Below are positions 35,392 through 44,373 of a DNA stretch of 64,000 nt, in pieces; the stretch's first letter is position 1, and every line of letters begins with the position of its first letter. The position numbers and the translations under genes are program-made. Under the pieces are notes generated by a model that saw only the letters and a program-made list of their open reading frames with translations, did no database searches and was not told the DNA's origin. The stretch lies in NCBI RefSeq assembly GCF_032393985.1, contig NZ_CP135918.1:5147724-5211723 (forward strand). Direction: 5' to 3'. This stretch comes from Fischerella sp. JS2. Lineage in GTDB: Bacteria > Cyanobacteriota > Cyanobacteriia > Cyanobacteriales > Nostocaceae.

Positions 35392-36355
35392 AGATTATTT
35401 GACAAATTCGTTACAAAAAAACACCTCTTTTCATCTGAATTCATAAGCCACTTGTACAAATAATTGAACTAAGTAGAAAACAGAAGGTAAAAAGAAGGTT
35501 GTAGACGCGCGAGAGACTTCCCATAAACGTGTGGCGGAAACCTCTACTCAAAGCTTCAAAGAGGCATAAGGCAGAAGAAAAAAGCTGCTTGCTGATTTGA
35601 TTTCAATAGTTGGCATTTTACGTTTAATTATGTCCACTTACTGAATCATTAATGATGACATTCGAGCTTTTTAGTGATTAGTTATTTACTCTCAATTAAT
35701 TAATTATTAACTCACTAATAAGCTTTTATGCCTGAAAGAATGACAATTAATACCAAGATTAGCATAAGCAGCATGAACTGGATTGTTCGTAGAAGGCAAT
35801 TTTTAAAAAAATCTCATCTAAACTTGAAAATTCTCAAAAAGTAGCATTTCTTACTATTGAATAAAGGTGGAAAGTAAAAACTGCTATGGGGTAGAGATAA
35901 ATTTACTCAATAACTATTGGTTTAGGAATTAAATTAACAATGTTATTAATAAATTTTTGTAGTAGATGAACATCAGTATATTTTTCATGACAAGCTGATA
36001 ATTCAGCTAGAAATGATGCTGTTTTTTTAATAAAAATCAACTAGATATATTAAGAGGTTATTTAAGTCAATATTTATTTACATTATTGAGATTGGTTAAT
36101 TGTTGGTTGTTAATGGTTAGTGGTTATACCGTTTCACTATAAGTCTGATACATTTGGCGACCAAGAAGAAACAAAAGGGAGACAAGGAGGACAAGACAAG
36201 GGAGAAGATTTGTATCAATAAATTTGTGAAATGGTATTAGTGGTTAGTAGTTATTGCTTTACTACTCCTCACACCACCCCACCACCACCCCCCACCTCCC
36301 CACCTCCACCTCCCCACTGCCCCTAATCCCCACCAGGGGCCTAGGTGAGTTCCCA
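35392..36355. other. 960-base spacer, repeat-rich
   Basis: No open frame of interest. The part near 35500-35570 carries the GTAGACGCGCGAGAGACTTCCC repeat family. 35600-36060 is AT-rich with no clear signal. 36100-36365 has TTAGTGG heptads, GGAGACAAGGAGGACAAG units, and a CCACCCCCCACCTCCCC tract that runs into the ParB-domain gene end. Confidence 0.5.
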
Positions 36356-37705
36356 TCACCCTACTCCCCCACCTCTACTGGCTTTTTTCCCAGTCCACTT
36401 TTCCCAACGGATGATTTCGCGACTGACTAATTCTGGGTTTTGATCTGCGATAAAACAGATACGCCCCATCCTTTCACAAGCATTTAGAATTTCACCATTT
36501 CCCATAAATGGAGCAATGACAAATTGATCTTTGTGACTTGTATAAAGATTGATGAGGTAATTGATTACTCCCTCTATACCTTCAATATGAATTGGTGTTT
36601 GTGGCTTTGATATTGATTGATGAGAAAAGATGCCAATATACATGTTACTAATTATTAATTCATACTGATATGGCATCCGAGTTTTACTGCAAAACTCATA
36701 AATGTTATCTTGGGAACGTATCACCGCCACAATTCTTGCTTCATCGACCAAGTAATCATGGTTCCAAGTAGGTGCTAGAGTAGCGATCGCTAAAGCTGCA
36801 TTTGAGGGTAATAGTTGTCTAAAACCTTGACTACTGGTATCGCCACAATAAACTAAATGTCTACCCAGTATTAATTCATCACCAACTTTTACTTGTGCTT
36901 CTTTGAGAATAATGGTTGCTTTGTTATCTGTCTGTTCTAACCGATTGGCAGCTTTTTTCACAGCTGACTTTGCTTGTTTTTGAGCGATCGCACTTTTGAA
37001 GGCTAATAATTGTAACTCCTTTTGCTTGGCTCGTGATTGCGCTGCTAACTGGGCTTGTCGTTCGGCTTCTTGTTCTTCTCCCTTGGCTTTGGCTAATTGT
37101 GCAGCTTCTTCCGCTTGTTCTGCTAAGGTACGTTCAGCAGTAGCAGTTCTGGCTATTTCTAGCTGTGCTGTAGTACTTTTAGCCAATGGTGTTTCTTTAA
37201 TTAGCTGTTTTACTTCCGAATGAATCGCCTTGGCGATTTGTAAGCCTTGCTGCAAAGTACGTTCAGAGAAACCTGTTTGTTTGGCGATGTCCCGAGTAGT
37301 TTTGGCTGGTGGTGAAATGGTTGCACTACCTTTGAGGGTATATTGATTATCTCCTGGTTTCGCCCTCAGTCCCATACGTTGGAGAATCTGTTCCCGTTCT
37401 AACCACAACTCATTACGTTCTAAAGGTTCTAGCTCATTGCGAATCAAATTTTCGTCTATTTCCGCTAGACGAGATTGCTCAGCATCTTCATAATTAACAA
37501 CATTGCACTCAATTTCTTCTAAACCCAGCATTTGGCACGCCGTCAAACGGTGCAGCCCAGCAATCAGGTTATGATTTTGATCTACCGTGATAGGGTTTAA
37601 AAGCCCATTTGCCTGAATCGATTCTTTTAAATCCTTAACTTTTTCGCCATTTAATGGACGACGATTCACACCAATTTTGATTTTTGCTATAGGTATTTTA
37701 GGCAT
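36356..37705 (-). CDS. ParB-domain protein fused to a degenerate DNA-methyltransferase-like tail
   Basis: A 449-residue protein. Residues 1-100 are a ParB/Sulfiredoxin-like domain (VNRRPLNGEKVKDLKESIQANGLLNPITV, AGLHRLTACQMLG). Residues about 125-170 include a helix-turn-helix (TTRDIAKQTGFSERTLQQGLQ). A long Ala/Gln/Glu-rich coiled coil runs to about 265. Residues about 280-440 look like the tail of phage-type ParB-methyltransferases (ELILGRHLVYCGDT, FVIAPFMGNGEIL, RWEKWTGKKAS), but the catalytic DPPY motif is absent (LAPTWNHDY instead). The last residues GGGVG come from a repeat tract. It may bind DNA but should not methylate. Confidence 0.75.
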   Translation of the reverse strand: MPKIPIAKIKIGVNRRPLNGEKVKDLKESIQANGLLNPITVDQNHNLIAGLHRLTACQMLGLEEIECNVVNYEDAEQSRLAEIDENLIRNELEPLERNELWLEREQILQRMGLRAKPGDNQYTLKGSATISPPAKTTRDIAKQTGFSERTLQQGLQIAKAIHSEVKQLIKETPLAKSTTAQLEIARTATAERTLAEQAEEAAQLAKAKGEEQEAERQAQLAAQSRAKQKELQLLAFKSAIAQKQAKSAVKKAANRLEQTDNKATIILKEAQVKVGDELILGRHLVYCGDTSSQGFRQLLPSNAALAIATLAPTWNHDYLVDEARIVAVIRSQDNIYEFCSKTRMPYQYELIISNMYIGIFSHQSISKPQTPIHIEGIEGVINYLINLYTSHKDQFVIAPFMGNGEILNACERMGRICFIADQNPELVSREIIRWEKWTGKKASRGGGVG

Positions 37706-38554
37706 AATTGCTGTTTTTCTAAGTCGTCAGTGAGAATACCCGCAAGACGATAAACCCGATCTTATTTCATCAGTGTGATCACAAACATGAATTTTGTAAG
37801 AACTCTGATGAGGATGTCTTATGATTCATGGACATTCGATTTTGGATTTTAGATTTTGGATTGATTCCACAGATAAATTGGGGGGCTATATTTTTCTTTT
37901 TACGACCTTATTGAAGCCAATAATCCGAAAAAAGTTCCCCATAGGAACTTTTAGTTGATAAAGAAAATTGATAATTAGGCGTGGGGAGTGTGGGAAGTGT
38001 GGGGAGAATAATATAGTAGTCCCCCTCGTCCTCCTTGTCGTCCTTGTCTCCCCTGTCCCCTTTCCCGATTCTCAATCCCCAATTACTAGCTTGACAAAAT
38101 CAAACTTTTTTGCCATATTGGGAGGCAAGTTTTTTGATGCCCATACCATTGCCGCTTCGTTTTATTTCCAGTTTCTGTTTGGACTTAAAGTTTTTTAGTT
38201 TAGTTTTATATTGTTCAGGGGTTACTTTACCTGTTTTCTACCAAGAGTAAAATTGAGAAAATTTTGGTGTAAAGCTGCTGTTGATTGTGCGAACAATTAC
38301 ATTTATACCAAAACATTATTCTTATATCGTTGGGTTTCTGAATTAATTCAGTGAACAGTTATCAGTGAACAGTTATCAATAACTAATAACTGCTATTTTT
38401 CACACTCATTGTTAATGGATAGTGGTTAATAGTTAGTGTTAAAGAACTACCTACTAACTACTAACTAGTAACTACTAATGTACAGACGCGATGTTCCTCG
38501 CGTCTCTACTAACTACTAACAACCATCAACTATTAACTATCAACCAACAAAAAT
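37706..38554. other. 850-base spacer before hgdB
   Basis: Contains GATTTTG heptads near 37830-37862, a GGGAGTGTGGGGAG tract near 37983, and a minus-strand coding remnant at 38095-38225 (KVTPEQYKTKLKNFKSKQ then GIKKLASQYGKKV) preceded by a stop and lacking a start, so a decayed gene end. A repeated AGTGAACAGTTATC pair is at 38350-38380. The end holds heptads and palindrome copy 5. The promoter of the hgd operon must lie here. Confidence 0.45.
38480..38509. repeat. Palindromic element, copy 5
   Basis: GTACAGACGCGATGTTCC with the second arm CGCGTCTCTAC, in a CTACTAACTA heptad array 45 bases before hgdB. Confidence 0.8.
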
Positions 38555-39754
38555 ATGACAGCAGACAAGAAAAACTTGTTCTTCGCAAAACCTGTAACTA
38601 GGTGGGGAATTTTTTTGGCGGTTTCTATTGCTTTTGCGACTGGCTTAGTGTCTTTCTTCAGTTTGTTCTTGCTTCGCTCTCAGGTTCCAACAGAACCACA
38701 AAAGCCTGCTAAGGCTGCGCCTGCAAGAGTTGCTGTGACTGCTTTAGGGCGGATAGTACCTGATGGTGAAATCACTCAATTGTCTGCTCCGAGTTCATTA
38801 ACTGGTGTACGAGTAGAAAAACTGTTAGTGAAAGAAGGAGACCAAGTAAAAGCAGGCCAAGTAATAGCATTGCTGGAAGGATATACACGTACCCTTGTAG
38901 CTGTACAACAGGCTTTAGATAGTGTGACGGTTGCTCAAGCTAAACTAGCACAGGTCAAAGCTGGGGCCAAAACAGGTGATATAGATGCCCAAAAAGCAGC
39001 GATCGCTCAAGTAGAATGGCAATTACAAGGAGAAGTCAACACTCAGCAAGCAGCGATCGCTAGTCTCCAAGCCCAAGTACAAAATGCTGAAACCGAAAAT
39101 AATCGCTATCAACAACTATATAGAGAAGGTGCTATTTCCGCGTCTACAGCAGAGAGCAAAGCTTTACAACTCAAAACATTGCAACAACAACTAGCTGAAG
39201 GTAAAGCAGCCCTAACCCGCACTGTTGATACTCTCCAAGAACAACTCACAGAGTCTAAAGCCAGACTAGGAAGTATAAAAGAGGTACGTCCCACAGACGT
39301 ACGATTAGCAGAAGCCGAACTCAAGAGTGCAATGTCTGCTGTGAAACAAGCACAAGCCCAACATGAACTAACTTACGTAAAATCTCCTGTAAGTGGTAAA
39401 GTTTTGAAAACTCACGCCAAATCAGGAGAAGTAGTCGCCACTAGCGGTATTGTAGAGATAGGCAAAACTTCTCAAATGTGCGCGATCGCAGAAGTTTACC
39501 AAACAGATATTCAGAAAGTACGTATAGGTCAAAAAGCGACCATTACCAGCACCGCCTTCCCTGGTAAAAAATTGCAAGGAACCGTTAGCGAAATCGGTTT
39601 ACTTGTTGACAGACAAAATATCTTAAGTATTAATCCAGGCGCAGATACAGACCGCAGAGTCGTGCAAGTAAAAATTCGTATTGATAATCCAGCAGATAGT
39701 CAACTAGTCTCTGGTTTAACTAACTTACAGGTAGATGTGGCCATTAAAATTTAG
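38555..39754 (+). CDS. hgdB: HgdB: DevB-like membrane fusion protein
   Basis: A 399-residue periplasmic adaptor of the HlyD/DevB family linking the inner-membrane pump to outer-membrane export. It has one N-terminal helix (about 17-37), a barrel/lipoyl piece (VRVEKLLVKEGDQVKAGQVIALLEG), a long coiled-coil hairpin (about 120-270, rich in QAK, QLA, AALT), the second lipoyl half YVKSPVSGKVLKTHAKSGEVV and beta-barrel end. Anabaena HgdB and HgdC are needed for glycolipid layer composition. The next gene encodes HgdC; the cluster has no ATPase gene. Confidence 0.9.
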   Translation: MTADKKNLFFAKPVTRWGIFLAVSIAFATGLVSFFSLFLLRSQVPTEPQKPAKAAPARVAVTALGRIVPDGEITQLSAPSSLTGVRVEKLLVKEGDQVKAGQVIALLEGYTRTLVAVQQALDSVTVAQAKLAQVKAGAKTGDIDAQKAAIAQVEWQLQGEVNTQQAAIASLQAQVQNAETENNRYQQLYREGAISASTAESKALQLKTLQQQLAEGKAALTRTVDTLQEQLTESKARLGSIKEVRPTDVRLAEAELKSAMSAVKQAQAQHELTYVKSPVSGKVLKTHAKSGEVVATSGIVEIGKTSQMCAIAEVYQTDIQKVRIGQKATITSTAFPGKKLQGTVSEIGLLVDRQNILSINPGADTDRRVVQVKIRIDNPADSQLVSGLTNLQVDVAIKI

Positions 39755-39863
39755 CTACTCCCAGCAGTTAAAAAATCACCCACAAAACAAAGTAGTCAAG
39801 CTGATTTTTTACTACCAACCACTAACCACTAACTACCAATTACCAATTACCAATTACCAAATC

Positions 39864-41042
39864 ATGGTGTTTAAAATTCCTCTGGCATGGTTGCAACTAG
39901 TCAGAAACAGAATTCGTTCTCTAGTAGCTGTGGCTGGCATTGGTTTTATTGTAATTTTGATGTTTATGCAACTTGGATTTCAAGATGCTCTTTACTCCAG
40001 TGCTACCCAAGTGCATCGTAATCTCCAAGGCGATTTATTTTTAGTCAGTTCTCAATACAAATCTTTGACAGCAATCCAAAGCTTCTTTCGGACTAGATTG
40101 TATCAAGCTTTGGGGTTTGATGGTGTAGAGTCAGTTAGCCCCATATATTTGGGATTTGCTAAATTCAAAAACCCCGAAAATGGCGAGAAATATTCAATTT
40201 ATGTGATTGGTTTTGAACCAGGAAGACCAATTATGAATATGCCGGAGGTTGAGAAGAATATAGATAAAATTAAAGTGCCTGACGTCGTACTTTTTGACCG
40301 TAATTCCCGGCCAGAATTTGGGCCAGTTGCCAAGAAATTTATTCAAGAAAATACCGAGCAAATTCTCGAAATATTTCCCTTTGATTCATTAAGAGGTTAT
40401 AGAGTTAGAGTTGGTGGCTTATTCGGTTTAGGCCCATCCTTCGGTGTGGATGGAAACTTGATAGTTAGTGACACAACTTTTTTAAGGATATTTCCTAACA
40501 GCCGTCCTTCAGAAATGATTGATGTCGGTGTGATTTCACTGCAACCAGGTGCTAATCCCCAAAAGGTAAAAGCAGAATTGCAAAGTAATTTACCTAACGA
40601 CGTGAAAATTTTTACTCACCAAGAATTTATTGATTTTGAGAAAGAATATTGGGCTACGAGAACACCAATTGGTTTCATACTTAATCTCATGCTTTCAATG
40701 GCTTCAGTTGTCGGTGTAGTAATTGTTTATCAAATTCTTTACAGTAATATCTCCACTCAACTCGTCGCTTATGCAACCTTAAAAGCCATCGGCTATGAAA
40801 ATAATTACTTATTGAATGTCGTGTTTCAACAGGCTTTTATATTATCAGTATTAGGTTATATTCCAGGATTATTTATCTCTATATTCTTATATGATTTTGC
40901 TATGGAAGCAACTAAATTACCCATTATGATGAGTCCTCAAAATGCAGTCATTGTTTTCATTTCCACAATATTAATGTGTATGACATCTGGTGCATTAGCT
41001 ATCAACAAACTCCGCTCCACAGACCCAGCAGATATTTTTTAA
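39864..41042 (+). CDS. hgdC: HgdC: DevC-like ABC permease
   Basis: A 392-residue inner-membrane FtsX/MacB-type permease. The ATG at 39864 is preferred; a longer frame upstream overlaps hgdB and is repeat-coded. An N-terminal helix (about 15-40, NRIRSLVAVAGIGFIVILMF) is followed by a large extracytoplasmic loop and three helices at the end (about 270-385; LNLMLSMASVVGVVIVYQI, VFQQAFILSVLGYIPGLFIS, IVFISTILMCMTSGALAI). This is the DevC layout. Anabaena HgdC is needed with HgdB. No DevA-like ATPase follows, so an ATPase must be shared. Confidence 0.9.
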   Translation: MVFKIPLAWLQLVRNRIRSLVAVAGIGFIVILMFMQLGFQDALYSSATQVHRNLQGDLFLVSSQYKSLTAIQSFFRTRLYQALGFDGVESVSPIYLGFAKFKNPENGEKYSIYVIGFEPGRPIMNMPEVEKNIDKIKVPDVVLFDRNSRPEFGPVAKKFIQENTEQILEIFPFDSLRGYRVRVGGLFGLGPSFGVDGNLIVSDTTFLRIFPNSRPSEMIDVGVISLQPGANPQKVKAELQSNLPNDVKIFTHQEFIDFEKEYWATRTPIGFILNLMLSMASVVGVVIVYQILYSNISTQLVAYATLKAIGYENNYLLNVVFQQAFILSVLGYIPGLFISIFLYDFAMEATKLPIMMSPQNAVIVFISTILMCMTSGALAINKLRSTDPADIF

Positions 41043-41110
41043 TTTGGTAATGGGTAATTGGTAACTGGAAAAATCATTAACTACCAACAACTAATATTTA
41101 CAGGATTAGC

Positions 41111-42118
41111 ATGGATCTCAAGAATAAAACTATCCTCATCACAGGAATTGGCGAATTTATTGGTTTGCGTACTGCTCAATTAGCGATCGCTAAAGAAATG
41201 AAAGTCTGTGGAATACAAAGTTCCGCAGATAAAGCTAAAAAAGCACAGAATTTAGGTGCAAAAGTCATTATTGGTAATATCACCGATTCTGCTACTGCTC
41301 AATTAGCTTGTCAGGGAGTAGATATAGTTGTACACACAGATGAAATAGCCAAAGAAGGTGGTTCACTAGAAGAATTTCGCAAAGTAAATGTTGATGGTAC
41401 TCTCAACATAGCTAAAGCAGCCAAAAGGGCTGGTGTCAAAACCTTTGTTTATATCTCCAGTGCATTAGTTTATGGCTTTAATTACCCTAAACACATCACA
41501 GAAGAAGGGCCACTCTCTGGCGACAATAATCCCTATTGTCAAACAAAGATAGAAGCTGAAAAAGCACTTTTGCAACTGAATAATCCACCCCATTTTGGCA
41601 TCATTATTATCAGACCAGGTGATGTTTACGGACCAGGTAGTATTCCTTGGATAGTCAGACCATTACTAATGATGCGGCAAAAATTATTTGCATATGCAGG
41701 TGATGGCATGGGAGTCATCAATCATGTATATATTGATAACCTAGTTACAGCCATATTTTTAGCAATAGAAAAAGAAACCCACGGCGAAATCTTTAACATC
41801 ACCGACGGGCAAGAAACTACTTGGAAAGAATATTTTACTCGCCTGGCAGAAATGGAAGGTTTACCAGCACCTTTTTCACTACCAAAAGACGAACTCAAAC
41901 TATTTCTCAAGCTACGCTACCAGGGACAGAAACTCTTTCGCAAACAGGCTGATATTTTACCAGAAGCTGTAGATTTTATGACTCGTCCCTATGCTTATTC
42001 AATTGAAAAAGCGCGCAAAAAACTAAGCTATGAACCCAAAATTAACTTAGAAGAAGGAATGTGTTTAACCCAAGAATGGCTGAGAAAAACAGACCTTAAG
42101 AAAATGGTTAATAGTTAG
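41111..42118 (+). CDS. hgdA: HgdA: UDP-sugar epimerase
   Basis: A 335-residue NAD-dependent epimerase. The Rossmann motif is ILITGIGEFIGLRTAQLA and the catalytic Y-x-x-x-K is in NPYCQTKIEAEK. In Anabaena HgdA is reported as a UDP-galactose 4-epimerase needed for the normal glycolipid mixture. A close paralogue lies at 17186-18190. The spacer to hgdC is 68 bases and the following gene starts 158 bases after a repeat, so it is probably in the hgdB-C-A operon. Confidence 0.88.
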   Translation: MDLKNKTILITGIGEFIGLRTAQLAIAKEMKVCGIQSSADKAKKAQNLGAKVIIGNITDSATAQLACQGVDIVVHTDEIAKEGGSLEEFRKVNVDGTLNIAKAAKRAGVKTFVYISSALVYGFNYPKHITEEGPLSGDNNPYCQTKIEAEKALLQLNNPPHFGIIIIRPGDVYGPGSIPWIVRPLLMMRQKLFAYAGDGMGVINHVYIDNLVTAIFLAIEKETHGEIFNITDGQETTWKEYFTRLAEMEGLPAPFSLPKDELKLFLKLRYQGQKLFRKQADILPEAVDFMTRPYAYSIEKARKKLSYEPKINLEEGMCLTQEWLRKTDLKKMVNS

Positions 42119-42131
42119 TAGTTAGTAGTTA

Positions 42132-42161
42132 GTAGAGACGCGAGGAACATCGCGTCTGTAC
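42132..42161. repeat. Palindromic element, copy 6
   Basis: GTAGAGACGCGAGGAACA with the second arm CGCGTCTGTAC, flanked by TTAGTAG heptads after the hgdA stop. Confidence 0.8.
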
Positions 42162-42275
42162 ATTAGTTGTTAGTTGTTAATGGTTAATTATTAGTAATCA
42201 ATGGTTAATATTTTTTCAGATCTACTAACCACTAACCACTATCCACTAACAGTCATTACGAACGATATATTTACT

Positions 42276-42758
42276 ATGGTACAAACAATGTTAGCAAAAG
42301 CCTCTACAGTTTTGACATTTCTATTTCCGAGTTTGGTAAGTATTGTTCTATCTAGTACAGTACAGGCAGAACCTACAACCACATTGACTGTAGTAGTAAA
42401 CGGTATCAAACACCAAAAAGGCCAGGTTTGCCTGAAAGTATATGCCAATGAAAAAGGATTTCCTCTCAGTGAAACTAGCGGAATACAAAGTGGCTGTACC
42501 AAAATCACAGGAAGTTCTGTAAAAAAACAATTTTTTGGTTTGAAACCGGGAAATTATGCAGTTGCTGTAGTTGATGATCAAAATGGAGATTACAAACTTA
42601 ACCGAGATTTTTTAGGCATTCCCCAGGAAGGTTTTGGGCTTTCCAATAATCCAACAGTATCAGTCATAACTGGTACACCAAAATTTAATAAAGCGAGTTT
42701 TTCATTGCAGAAAAATACAACCATCAACATCGAAATGAAGTATGGACTAGACCCATAA
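42276..42758 (+). CDS. DUF2141 secreted protein
   Basis: A 160-residue exported protein of the DUF2141 family. ATG at 42276; the signal peptide (about 1-31) ends near VQAEP. The mature beta-sandwich has the family pattern LTVVVNGIKHQKGQVCLKVYANEKGFP, then GLKPGNYAVAVVDDQNGDYKLNRDFLGIPQEGFGLSNN. Two Cys (VCL and SGC) may pair. Its place in the glycolipid cluster suggests an envelope role, but none is known. I believe a homologue sits in the same place in Anabaena. Confidence 0.83.
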   Translation: MVQTMLAKASTVLTFLFPSLVSIVLSSTVQAEPTTTLTVVVNGIKHQKGQVCLKVYANEKGFPLSETSGIQSGCTKITGSSVKKQFFGLKPGNYAVAVVDDQNGDYKLNRDFLGIPQEGFGLSNNPTVSVITGTPKFNKASFSLQKNTTINIEMKYGLDP

Positions 42759-42769
42759 AATATTTGTTG

Positions 42770-42968
42770 TTAGTTGTTGGTTGTTAATTGTTGGTTAGTA
42801 GTTAGTGGTTAGTAGTTATTGGTTACTAGTTGTTTAATACCTACTCCCCACACTCCACCCTACGGGAAGCCACTTGCGTGTCTACACACTCCACCCTTAC
42901 CTTAAGCCGCTACGCGTCTACACACCCCTCACACTCTCCCCACCTCCCACTCCCTCCACTCCTCACAA
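42770..42968. repeat. Heptads and pyrimidine tracts before GT2 gene
   Basis: TTGTTAGTTGTTGG heptads, then two units of the CTACGGGAAGCCACTTGCGTGTC family (about 42860-42925) separated by CACACTCCACCC tracts. Spacer without genes. Confidence 0.6.
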
Positions 42969-44228
42969 ATGAAAGAATTGGCGATATCTCTGTCTAGAAT
43001 GTTGCTAAGTTGGCTAGCAATTCAAACATTTGTTGCACTAGCTTTTTTATGGACATTAAGAACACATTGCAGAAATTTCTTACCAGATGAACAACTTCCC
43101 AAAACAGCAGTTATTCTTTGTTTACGGGGAGGCGATCCTTTTCTAGCCAATTGTTTAGAATCGCTTCTACAACAAAACTATCCAAGATATAATTTAAAGA
43201 TAATTATCGATAACCGCGAAGATCCAGCTTGGAAAATTGCCAGCGAGACAATAGCTTCGCTAGGTGCAACCAATGTCCAAATTAGCCCTTTGACTATCAG
43301 ACGGTATAACTGTAGCCTCAAATGCAGTTCTCTAGTTCAAGCTGTCTCAGAATTGGATGAATCATACAAAGTAGTTGCATTAGTAGATGCTGATGCAGTG
43401 GTTCATCCCAACTGGTTACGCGAATTAGTCAGTCCTCTAGCTGATCCAAAAGTAGGGGCGACTACTGGTAATCGCTGGTACTTACCCACAGGTAAATATT
43501 GGGGTTCGCTGGTGCGGTATTTCTGGAACTCCTCTGCTGTTGTGCAAATGAGTCTCTACCGCATTCCTTGGGGAGGTAGTTTAGCACTGAAAACACAAGT
43601 GATTCACGAAACCGAATTACTAGAGAGGTGGGCCAGAGCCTATGTTGACGATACCATTATCCGCAGAGTGCTAGCAAATTATGGATTCCAACTGAAGTTT
43701 GTACCATCTCTGTTGATTCTCAATCGTGAAGAGTGCGACTTACCAAGATTATTTGACTGGACAAAACGTCAAATGTTATCTTCGCGCCTGTATCATCCCC
43801 AGTGGTGGGCGGTAATTGCTGACGCATTGCAAACAGTACTACTTCCGAATCTGCTGTTGGTGTTGTCTATAGCTGCGTTATGGACGCAACAATGGGATGC
43901 TGCAACTCTAGCTTTTGCTAGCTATAGTAGCTACATAGTAGCATTGCTGTTGTTGGCGATCGCTCTAGAAATTGGAGCCAGACCCATAATTCACCACAAT
44001 GCAAAGGTTAAAACCAAATTCTCACCAGTCATGGTAGTCAGAATGCTATTTGGTATACCCCTAACACACTGGTTTTATGGGTTGGCATTGATATTGTCTT
44101 TTTGGATGCCAAAAGTTACTTGGCGCGGCGTCATCTATCAAATTAAAGGGCCTTGGCACATCCGCCTTATCAAATACCGCCCCTATCAAAAATTAGACCA
44201 ACCCATTGATACCAAAGTATCTCTTTGA
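42969..44228 (+). CDS. Glycosyltransferase family 2, membrane-bound (GT21-like)
   Basis: A 419-residue membrane glycosyltransferase. One N-terminal helix (about 12-30) precedes the GT-A domain. There the donor-binding DxD is VDADAV near 140, then GNRWYLPTG and DDTIIRRVL, and an acceptor motif KRQM in place of Q/RxxRW. Three to four C-terminal helices (about 285-385) follow. The layout resembles ceramide glucosyltransferase-type enzymes. It should attach or modify the sugar on the long-chain alcohol, inferred from position in the glycolipid cluster. Confidence 0.85.
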   Translation: MKELAISLSRMLLSWLAIQTFVALAFLWTLRTHCRNFLPDEQLPKTAVILCLRGGDPFLANCLESLLQQNYPRYNLKIIIDNREDPAWKIASETIASLGATNVQISPLTIRRYNCSLKCSSLVQAVSELDESYKVVALVDADAVVHPNWLRELVSPLADPKVGATTGNRWYLPTGKYWGSLVRYFWNSSAVVQMSLYRIPWGGSLALKTQVIHETELLERWARAYVDDTIIRRVLANYGFQLKFVPSLLILNREECDLPRLFDWTKRQMLSSRLYHPQWWAVIADALQTVLLPNLLLVLSIAALWTQQWDAATLAFASYSSYIVALLLLAIALEIGARPIIHHNAKVKTKFSPVMVVRMLFGIPLTHWFYGLALILSFWMPKVTWRGVIYQIKGPWHIRLIKYRPYQKLDQPIDTKVSL

Positions 44229-44254
44229 ACATCTAACTAGTTAGTAGTTAGTGG

Positions 44255-44284
44255 GTAGAGACGCGATATTCCTCGCGTCTGTAC
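44255..44284. repeat. Palindromic element, copy 7
   Basis: GTAGAGACGCGATATTCC with second arm CGCGTCTGTAC, 27 bases after the GT2 stop, flanked by TTAGTAG/TTAGTTG heptads. Confidence 0.8.
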
Positions 44285-44373
44285 ATTAGTTGCTAGTTGC
44301 TAGTTGTGATTGGTTTACTACTCCTCACACTCCTCACCTCCCCACACTCCCCATCCCTCCAAATAACTTAACT

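Noticed and set aside
37968-38198. 76-residue plus-strand frame before hgdB
   Set aside because: It reads through a purine tract and lies antisense to the more convincing minus-strand remnant at 38095-38225.
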